64,000 nucleotides of DNA from Pseudoxanthomonas suwonensis (GTDB lineage Bacteria; Pseudomonadota; Gammaproteobacteria; Xanthomonadales; Xanthomonadaceae). This document shows, piece after piece, positions 55,319 to 61,495 of the stretch (positions are counted from its first letter, which is position 1; each line of letters opens with the position of its first letter). The notes beneath the pieces were generated by a model. It did no database searches. It was not told the DNA's origin and was given only the letters and a program-made list of their open reading frames with translations. A program made the position numbers and the translations under genes. The DNA lies in NCBI RefSeq assembly GCF_000972865.1, contig NZ_CP011144.1, positions 1,550,001-1,614,000 of the forward strand. Direction: 5' to 3'.

Positions 55319-56473
55319 TCACGCCACGTCCTCGCGCGCGCCGGCGATCCAGGTCGAACGCACCTGCAGCGCCTCGTCCAGCAGCACCAGGTCGGCCTGG
55401 TACCCGGGAGCGATCCGGCCCAGCCGGTTGCCCAGGCCGAGGAATTCGGCCGGATAGGTCGCGGCCATCCGCGCCGCCTCCTCCAGCGGCAGGCCGAGCA
55501 GGTCCACGCAGTTGCGCACCGCGGTGGCCATGTCCAGCGCCGAGCCGGCCAGTGCGCCGGCGGCGTTGCGGACCACGCCGTCCACCGCGGTGATCACCTC
55601 GCCGTACAGCGCGAACGCCGGATCGTCCGAGCCGACCATCGGCATCGCGTCGGTGACCAGGAACAGCTTGCCGCGCGGCTTGGCCGCCAGCGCCACGCGC
55701 AGGCTTCCCGGATGCACGTGCACGCCGTCGACGATGATCCCGCACCAGCTGCCGCGGTCCTCCAGCGCGGCGCCGACCGCGCCCGGCTCGCGCCCCTGCA
55801 GCGGCGACATCGCGTTGAACAGGTGGGTGAAGCCGCGCAGGCCCGCGTCCAGCCCCGCGCGGATCTCCTCGTAGCTGCCCGCGGTATGGCCGGCGACCAC
55901 GATCGCGCCGCGCGCGACCATCGCCCGGATCGTCTCCAGCGGCACCTGCTCCGGCGCCAGGGTGATCAGGGTGACGCCGTTGTCCAGCGAGGTCGCCATC
56001 GCCGCCTCGGCCGCATCGGGCACGCGGAACTTGGCGGCGTCGTGGGTGCCCTTGCGCGCCGGCGCGATGTACGGGCCTTCCAGGTGCACGCCGAGCACGC
56101 CCGGCACGCCGGCGGTGATCGCCGCGCGGGTGGCGGCCACCGCGCGCGCCATCACCTCGGCGTCGTCGCTGATCAGGGTCGGCAGGAAGCCGGTGGTGCC
56201 GGACTTCCGGTGCGCGCGGCCGATCGCGGCGATCGCCTCGACCCGGGTGTCGTTGTTGAACAGCACGCCGCCGCCGCCGTTGACCTGGGCGTCGATGAAG
56301 CCCGGCAGCAGCCAGCCGCCGCCCAGGTCGTGCACCTGTCCGGCCTGCATCCGCGCCTGACCCGCCGGTACCAGCGCGGCGATGCCGCCGGCGTCGTCGA
56401 GCAGCACCGCCAGGTCGTCGCGGAACCCGTCGTCCACCAGCACACGGGCGTTGACCAGCACGCGCGCAACCAT
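55319..56473 (-). CDS. nagA: N-acetylglucosamine-6-phosphate deacetylase
   Basis: A 384-residue amidohydrolase converting GlcNAc-6-P to GlcN-6-P plus acetate. Metal- and substrate-binding blocks are present: LPGFIDAQVNGGGGVLFNN, GVHLEGPYIAPARKGTHDA with the metal-ligand glutamate, VVAGHTAGSYEEI, GFTHLFNAMSPLQGREPG, and KLFLVTDAMPMVGSD with the catalytic aspartate. The ATG chosen overlaps the nagB-II stop as TGATG; a GTG immediately before it is in frame too. It acts directly upstream of NagB-II in the pathway. Confidence 0.95.
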   Translation of the reverse strand: MVARVLVNARVLVDDGFRDDLAVLLDDAGGIAALVPAGQARMQAGQVHDLGGGWLLPGFIDAQVNGGGGVLFNNDTRVEAIAAIGRAHRKSGTTGFLPTLISDDAEVMARAVAATRAAITAGVPGVLGVHLEGPYIAPARKGTHDAAKFRVPDAAEAAMATSLDNGVTLITLAPEQVPLETIRAMVARGAIVVAGHTAGSYEEIRAGLDAGLRGFTHLFNAMSPLQGREPGAVGAALEDRGSWCGIIVDGVHVHPGSLRVALAAKPRGKLFLVTDAMPMVGSDDPAFALYGEVITAVDGVVRNAAGALAGSALDMATAVRNCVDLLGLPLEEAARMAATYPAEFLGLGNRLGRIAPGYQADLVLLDEALQVRSTWIAGAREDVA

Positions 56474-57525
56474 CACACCGTCTCCGTGACCTTGTTCAGA
56501 TGCGGGGGCAGGTCCGGGTTGTGGCCGCGGCGCAGGGCCAGCGCGTTGATCGCGCGATAGAAGCTCTGGATGGTCAACAGCGGCGCCAGCGCCGCGTGCG
56601 ACGCGGGGACCAGTGGCAGCTCGCCGTTGCCGGCCGCGGTCCAGACCTGCGCGCCGCGCGCGCGGAATTCCTCGCCCAGGGCCACGGTGCCGGCGCCGGT
56701 TTCGTCCGGCTGGGCGAACACCAGCACCGGGAAGCCGGCGCCGACCAGCGCCATCGGCCCGTGCTTGACCTCGGCCGAACTGTAGGCCTCGGCGTGCAGG
56801 CCGCAGGTCTCCTTGAACTTCAGCGCCGCCTCCTGCGCCGCGCCCAGGCCCAGGCCGCGGCCGAGCACGAACAGGTTGCGCGCCTCGGCCAGGCCGTCGG
56901 CGAGCGGCGACCAGTCCTGCTGCCAGGCCGCGCGCAGCGACTGCGGCAGCGTGTCCAGCGCGGCCAGCAGCGCCGGATCGTCCTTCCAGTGCGCGACCAG
57001 CTGGACGATGGCGGCCAGCGAGGCCAGGTAACTCTTGGTCGCCGCCACGCTCTTCTCCGGGCCGGCGCCCAGCGCGATCACCGTGTCGGCCAACCGCGCC
57101 AGCGGCGAGTCCTCGACGTTGACCAGCGCCACCACGCGGGCGCCGGCGGCCTTGGCGGCCTCGGCATTGCGCAGCAGGTCCGGGCTCTTGCCGGACTGGG
57201 AGATGGCGATGAACAGCGCGCCCTCCAGCCGCAGCGGCGCTTCGTAGACCGAGCCGATCGAGGGCGACAGCGAGGCCGTCACTATTCCCAGCTGGGTCTC
57301 GATCAGGTACTTGGCATAGGTGGCGGCGTGGTCGGAACTGCCGCGCGCGCAGGTGGCCACGAACGGCGGCGGCGCCGCGCGCAGTTGCGCGGCCAGCGCG
57401 GCGACAGTGTCGCGGTTGCGGGCGAACTGGGCGGCCACCACGTCGGCGGTCTGCGCCGCTTCCTGGAACATCAATGTTTCTGTTTCTGCGGGAAATCCGG
57501 CAGGCAGCGCGAGCGGCATGTTCAT
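56473..57525 (-). CDS. nagB-II: Glucosamine-6-phosphate deaminase, SIS type (NagB-II)
   Basis: A 350-residue protein with two SIS domains (about 45-175 and 205-340) and no glutaminase domain, distinguishing it from GlmS. Sugar-phosphate-binding signatures include CARGSSDHAATYAKYLIETQ, AISQSGKSPDLLRNAEAAKA and LGRGLGLGAAQEAALKFKET, then SSAEVKHGPMALV and the C-terminal NPDLPPHLNKVTETV. In GlcNAc operons of Shewanella and Xanthomonas this type deaminates GlcN-6-P to fructose-6-P, replacing classical NagB. Start overlaps the nagR stop as ATGA. Confidence 0.92.
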   Translation of the reverse strand: MNMPLALPAGFPAETETLMFQEAAQTADVVAAQFARNRDTVAALAAQLRAAPPPFVATCARGSSDHAATYAKYLIETQLGIVTASLSPSIGSVYEAPLRLEGALFIAISQSGKSPDLLRNAEAAKAAGARVVALVNVEDSPLARLADTVIALGAGPEKSVAATKSYLASLAAIVQLVAHWKDDPALLAALDTLPQSLRAAWQQDWSPLADGLAEARNLFVLGRGLGLGAAQEAALKFKETCGLHAEAYSSAEVKHGPMALVGAGFPVLVFAQPDETGAGTVALGEEFRARGAQVWTAAGNGELPLVPASHAALAPLLTIQSFYRAINALALRRGHNPDLPPHLNKVTETV

Positions 57526-58628
57526 GCTTCGGAGGAAGTGGGAGGACGCGGGCGCGACTGCAGCGGCGCCGGCGCGGTGGAGCCGCGCACCACCAGCTGC
57601 GGCACGAAGCCCTGGTTGGTCACGGCCAGCGGATGGTCGTCGTAGGCGTCCTGGCGCAGGCCGCCGATCAGCAGCCGCGCGGCGTGGCGGGCGATGTCCT
57701 CGGTGGCCTGCTTGGCGGTGGTCAGCGCCGGCCAGGACTGGCGCGAGAACGGGCTGTCCTCGAACCCGGCGATCGACAGGTCGTAGGGCACGTTGAGCCC
57801 GACCGACTTGGCCGCGGCCAGCACGCCGGCGGCGATCTCGTCGTTGGAGCCGAAGATCGCCGTGGGCGGCTCGCGCAAGGCCAGCAAGCGGCGCGCGCCG
57901 CGGAAGCCGTCGTCGAAGGTGTAGTCGCCGGGCACCACCAGGTGCTTGTCGAGCGTAATGCCGTAGTCCTTCAGCGCCGCCTCGTAGCCGGCGTAGCGCT
58001 CGCCGGAGGAGCGGTGCTGGGCGCCGCCCCAGAGGAAACCGATGCGCTGGTGCCCGAGCTGGATCAGGTGCTCGGTGACCTCGTAGGCGGCGTCACGGTC
58101 GTCGATGTAGACGCAGGGGCCGTCGCCCGGGTCCTCGGTGGCGGCAATGATCCGCACCACGCGGATCCCGCGTGCGACCAGCGCGGCCACCAGGTCGGTG
58201 CGCTCGGACATCGGCGCGGTCAGCACCAGCCCGGCCAGACGCGAGCGCTGCACGAACTCGGCCAGTTCCTCGGCCAGCAGTGGCGAGGTCGAGTCGCAGG
58301 GCTGGATCTGCAGGCCGAAGCCGGTCTCGCGGCAGGCGGCCAGCACGCCGTTCTGCACGCCGATGATGTGGTACGGGTTGGGGTTGTCGTAGACCAGCCC
58401 GATCACGAACGGGGTGCCGCTGCGCAGGTTGCGCGCGGTGGCGTCCGGTTCGTAGTCCAGCTCGGCGATGGCCGCCAGCACGCGCGAACGCGTGGCCTGC
58501 ATCACCGAGGGCTCGTTGTTGATCACCCGCGACACCGTCTTGAGCGAGACTTTCGCCCGCTCGGCGACGTCCTTGATGGTCGGCCTGCGCATGCCTTCAG
58601 TTGCCCTGGGAGTCTGTCCGCCGTCCAT
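57522..58628 (-). CDS. nagR: LacI-family repressor of GlcNAc catabolism
   Basis: A 368-residue regulator. The N-terminal helix-turn-helix reads RRPTIKDVAERAKVSLKTVS with the hinge helix ARNLRSG; the periplasmic-binding-protein-like core contains IGLVYDNPNPYHIIGVQNGV, GFLWGGAQHRSSGERYAGYE and IAGFEDSPFSRQSWPALTT. It presumably binds an amino-sugar effector and the palindromes between nagP and the kinase gene. A second upstream in-frame residue stretch (MDGGQTPRATEG) is included as start. It sits between nagP and nagB-II in a single operon, giving autoregulation if nagP's promoter is its target. Confidence 0.92.
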   Translation of the reverse strand: MDGGQTPRATEGMRRPTIKDVAERAKVSLKTVSRVINNEPSVMQATRSRVLAAIAELDYEPDATARNLRSGTPFVIGLVYDNPNPYHIIGVQNGVLAACRETGFGLQIQPCDSTSPLLAEELAEFVQRSRLAGLVLTAPMSERTDLVAALVARGIRVVRIIAATEDPGDGPCVYIDDRDAAYEVTEHLIQLGHQRIGFLWGGAQHRSSGERYAGYEAALKDYGITLDKHLVVPGDYTFDDGFRGARRLLALREPPTAIFGSNDEIAAGVLAAAKSVGLNVPYDLSIAGFEDSPFSRQSWPALTTAKQATEDIARHAARLLIGGLRQDAYDDHPLAVTNQGFVPQLVVRGSTAPAPLQSRPRPPTSSEA

Positions 58629-58638
58629 GATGCGGCAA

Positions 58639-59925
58639 TTACCGCCCGGCCGGCAGCCCGGCGCGGTGGCCGCGCAGGGCGTAGTAGAGGATGTACAGAT
58701 AGCAGGGCACCATCAGCGCGGCGAACACCCACTGGAAGTCGTAGTACTGCTTCAGCACCGCGAACGCCTGCGGGATGATCGCGCCGCCTGCAATACCCAT
58801 CACCAGCAGCGCCGAGCCCATCTGGGTGAAGCTGCCCAGGCCGCGGATCGCCAGCGGGAAGATCGCCGGCCACATCATCGCGTTGGCGAAGCCCAGCGCG
58901 GCGACGAAGCCCACCGACACGTAGCCCTCGGTCAGCAGCGCGCCCAGCGAGAACAACACGCCCAGCACCGCCGACACGCTCAGCCAGCGCTCCTGGGAGA
59001 CGAAGCGCGGGATCAGCGCCAGGCCGACCAAGTAGCCCAGCAGCATCGCCGCCAGGGTGAAGGAGGTGAAGAACTTGGTCTGGTCCAGCGGCAGGCCGAA
59101 GGCGTGGCCGTAGGTGCCGATCGCGTCGCCGGCCATCACCTCCACGCCCACGTACACGAACAGGCACAGCACGCCCAGCCACAGGTGCGGGAACTGGAAA
59201 ATGCTGCGGCGGTCGCCGCCGCCGGCGCCGGCCGGGATGGCGTTGGCCTCCTCGGCGCGCACTTCCGGCAGCGGCGAGAACAGGATGGCGACCGCGGCCA
59301 GCAGCAGCAGGGTGGACATCACCAGGTAGAAGCCGCGGATGCTGCCGGCGAAGTCCGACAGCAGCGCGTCGCGGGTGGCGGCATCGGCGGCGGCCGCTTC
59401 CGCGGCCAGGTCGCCGACGCCGTGCAGCACCAGCGTGCCCAGCAGCAGCGGCGCGAGGATGCCGGCGACCTTGTTGCAGATGCCCATTAGCGCGATGCGC
59501 CGCGCCGCGCTCTCGATCGGGCCGAGGATCGAGATGTACGGGTTGACCGAGGTCTGCAGCAGGGCCATGCCGCCGCCGAGCACGAACAGGCTGGCCAGCG
59601 CGCCGCCGAAGATGCGCCAGGTGGCGAACTGGCCGAACGCCAGCGCGCCCACCGCCATCACCACCAGGCTCAGCGCCAGGCCCTTCTTCATGCCGGTGCG
59701 GCGCAGGATCCACGAGGCCGGCAGGGCGAGGAAGAAGTACGACAGGTAGAACACCATCAGCACCAGGAATGCCGAGATCTCACTGACGTCGAAGGCCAGC
59801 TGCACGAACGTGATCAGCGGACCGTTGAGCCAGGTGAAGAAACCCAGGATGAAGAACAGGCCGCCAACGATCGCGATGGACGTGGCCAGGCCGGCGCGCG
59901 CGGGCGCGGTGGTGGTTGCGGACAT
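58639..59925 (-). CDS. nagP: GlcNAc transporter NagP (FucP-like MFS)
   Basis: A 428-residue sugar:H+ symporter with 12 predicted helices. Family blocks include IVGGLFFILGFFTWLNGPLI, LVLMVFYLSYFFLALPASWI, GGGMALLQTSVNPYISILGP and VYVGVEVMAGDAIGTYGHAF. This subfamily (NagP) takes GlcNAc across the inner membrane in Xanthomonas and Shewanella. Start chosen at MSATTTAPARAG, dropping an in-frame extension through the promoter and operator. First gene of the nagP-nagR-nagB-II-nagA-nagX operon; a promoter and a NagR-like box lie upstream. Confidence 0.92.
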   Translation of the reverse strand: MSATTTAPARAGLATSIAIVGGLFFILGFFTWLNGPLITFVQLAFDVSEISAFLVLMVFYLSYFFLALPASWILRRTGMKKGLALSLVVMAVGALAFGQFATWRIFGGALASLFVLGGGMALLQTSVNPYISILGPIESAARRIALMGICNKVAGILAPLLLGTLVLHGVGDLAAEAAAADAATRDALLSDFAGSIRGFYLVMSTLLLLAAVAILFSPLPEVRAEEANAIPAGAGGGDRRSIFQFPHLWLGVLCLFVYVGVEVMAGDAIGTYGHAFGLPLDQTKFFTSFTLAAMLLGYLVGLALIPRFVSQERWLSVSAVLGVLFSLGALLTEGYVSVGFVAALGFANAMMWPAIFPLAIRGLGSFTQMGSALLVMGIAGGAIIPQAFAVLKQYYDFQWVFAALMVPCYLYILYYALRGHRAGLPAGR

Positions 59926-59997
59926 GGACTGCGGTGCCTCCCCGGGCGGATGGACGGTCGCTCTCTTGGCGCCGGTCACGGCGCAGGACTCGAGCGG

Positions 59998-60011
59998 GAA
60001 CAACGTTGTCA
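59998..60011. promoter_or_regulatory. NagR-box-like palindrome upstream of nagP
   Basis: GAACAACGTTGTCA matches 12 of 14 positions of the core TGACARCGYTGTCA reported for xanthomonad NagR. It lies immediately downstream of the nagP -10, a typical repressor position. Confidence 0.6.
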
Positions 60012-60012
60012 C

Positions 60013-60043
60013 ATTCTTTCCGCCGCCGGGCCCGGCTTGTCAA
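60013..60043 (-). promoter_or_regulatory. Probable nagP promoter
   Basis: Reverse strand: TTGACA (60038-60043), 19 bases, then AAGAAT (60013-60018). The NagR-like box follows directly, so binding would block initiation. Confidence 0.5.
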
Positions 60044-60164
60044 CCGTGGCGGGCCGCTTCCCGGCACTTCTGCTGCTGCCATGCAACATGGATCGAGGCC
60101 TGCACTGGAAGATGAATACGCTGTATGTGCCTGATTAGGCACCATGAATGTGCGTAATCCGGGA

Positions 60165-60178
60165 TGACAGCGCTGACG
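60165..60178. promoter_or_regulatory. NagR-box-like half-degenerate palindrome
   Basis: TGACAGCGCTGACG matches the left half and centre of the NagR core exactly (12 of 14 positions); the right end is imperfect. It is the middle one of three such sites. Confidence 0.4.
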
Positions 60179-60233
60179 AAGCCACGCTTTTGGTGCGAGC
60201 GGACAGGCGCACAGGAATTTTTGTCACAATGTG

Positions 60234-60247
60234 TTGACATCGTTGTC
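60234..60247. promoter_or_regulatory. NagR-box-like palindrome upstream of the sugar kinase gene
   Basis: TGACATCGTTGTCA matches 13 of 14 positions of the NagR core. It overlaps a TTGACA that could be the kinase -35, so it could repress that gene. Confidence 0.6.
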
Positions 60248-60324
60248 AGACCACTTCCACACTCCGCCGCATCCGGTGCCGCCGATCAGGGAAATCCGGC
60301 GCACGCCAGCTACGGGGAGTCCGC

Positions 60325-61356
60325 GTGTCAGCAGCCGCAAATGCCACACCTCTGCCGGGCCGACTGTCGCAGCCGTTCGTGGCGGCCGACGTCGGCGGCA
60401 CCCATGTCCGCATCGGCCTGGTCCAGGCCGGCATCGATGCCGGCGCACCGCTGCAGGTGCTGGCGTACAGCAAGTTCCGCTGCGCCGACTACGCCAGCCT
60501 GGCCGACATCCTCAGGGAGTTCATCGCCGGTCTTGCCGATGCCCGTGGCGCGGCGGCGCGGGTGGCGGTGATCGCCAGCGCCGGCTACCCGCTGGCCGAC
60601 GGCACCGTGATCACCGCCAACCTGCCCTGGCGGCTGTCGCCGGCCGAGATCCGCGACAGCCTGGGCCTGGACGCGGTGCACCTGGTCAACGATTTCGAGG
60701 CCGTGGCCCATGCGGTCGCCCACTTGGGCGGCAGCGAGGTGCTGCAGCTGGCCGGTCCGGAGCGCATCGCGCCCGGCCCGATCCTGGTACTGGGCCCGGG
60801 CACCGGCCTGGGCGCCGCGGTGTGGATCCCCACCGGCAGCGGCCCGGTGGTGCTGGCCACCGAGGCCGGGCAGGCCGCGCTGTCGGTCGGCACCGAACTG
60901 GAGATGGCGCTGCTGCGGCAGATGCTCGAGCAGCGCAGCCACGTCCCGGTCGAGCACGCGCTGTCCGGGCCAGGCCTGATCAACCTCTACAACGCACTGT
61001 GCGCCGTACGTGGCGTCGCGCCCGTCTTCGCCAGGCCCGGCGACGTCACCGCCGCGGCGCTGGACGGCAGCGACGCGCTGGCGCGCGAAAGCCTGGAAGC
61101 GTTCTGCGGCCTGCTCGGCAGCACGGTCGGCGACATGGCGCTGCTGTACGGCGTGCAGGGCGTCTACCTGGCCGGCGGGATCCTGCCGCACATCCGCGAG
61201 TTCCTCGTCCGCAGCGATTTCGTCGCCCGGTTCCTCAACAAGGGACCGATGCGCGAGGCGCTGGAGCGGGTGTCGGTGCGCCTGGTCGAACACGGACAGC
61301 TGGGTGTGGTCGGCGCCGCCAGCTGGTACCTGGGTTCCGGTTTTACGGGGAAGTGA
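60325..61356 (+). CDS. Glucokinase-family sugar kinase, probable GlcNAc kinase
   Basis: A 343-residue ROK/HSP70-actin-fold kinase of the proteobacterial glucokinase type. The phosphate-1 loop VAADVGGTHVRIGLVQAG is at residues 19-36, the catalytic aspartate is in LVNDFEAVAHAV, and GPGTGLGAAVW and VYLAGGILPHI are further nucleotide and sugar contacts. Starts at GTG with GGGGAG upstream. Its substrate is likely GlcNAc (NagK-II role) because it faces the nag operon and shares NagR-like boxes and because the locus otherwise lacks a kinase; glucose is an alternative substrate. A TonB-dependent receptor gene follows. Confidence 0.88.
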   Translation: MSAAANATPLPGRLSQPFVAADVGGTHVRIGLVQAGIDAGAPLQVLAYSKFRCADYASLADILREFIAGLADARGAAARVAVIASAGYPLADGTVITANLPWRLSPAEIRDSLGLDAVHLVNDFEAVAHAVAHLGGSEVLQLAGPERIAPGPILVLGPGTGLGAAVWIPTGSGPVVLATEAGQAALSVGTELEMALLRQMLEQRSHVPVEHALSGPGLINLYNALCAVRGVAPVFARPGDVTAAALDGSDALARESLEAFCGLLGSTVGDMALLYGVQGVYLAGGILPHIREFLVRSDFVARFLNKGPMREALERVSVRLVEHGQLGVVGAASWYLGSGFTGK

Positions 61357-61446
61357 GCAGCACGGCGTCAGGAAGAGCCAGGCTTTTATGAAGCGAGGGT
61401 AGTGCGTACGGGACGTTCCACGCCGTGGCACATGAAGCAGTCGTCG

Positions 61447-61464
61447 CCGGAGGCGGATCTCCGG
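61447..61464 (+). promoter_or_regulatory. Small inverted repeat upstream of the TonB receptor gene
   Basis: CCGGAG and CTCCGG arms around six bases, 32 bases before the receptor ATG. It could be a leader hairpin; I see no NagR-like box here. Confidence 0.3.
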
Positions 61465-61495
61465 TGGAACTCAAAACAATGATGGGAGAGACATC

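Larger units (their letters stand above)
59926..60324. other. Divergent control region between nagP and the sugar kinase gene
   Basis: 399 bases without a gene. It contains the nagP promoter, three NagR-box-like palindromes and the GGGGAG ribosome-binding site of the kinase gene; the AT-richer middle (60080-60235) is distinctly lower in GC than its surroundings, as expected of a regulatory region. Confidence 0.65.
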
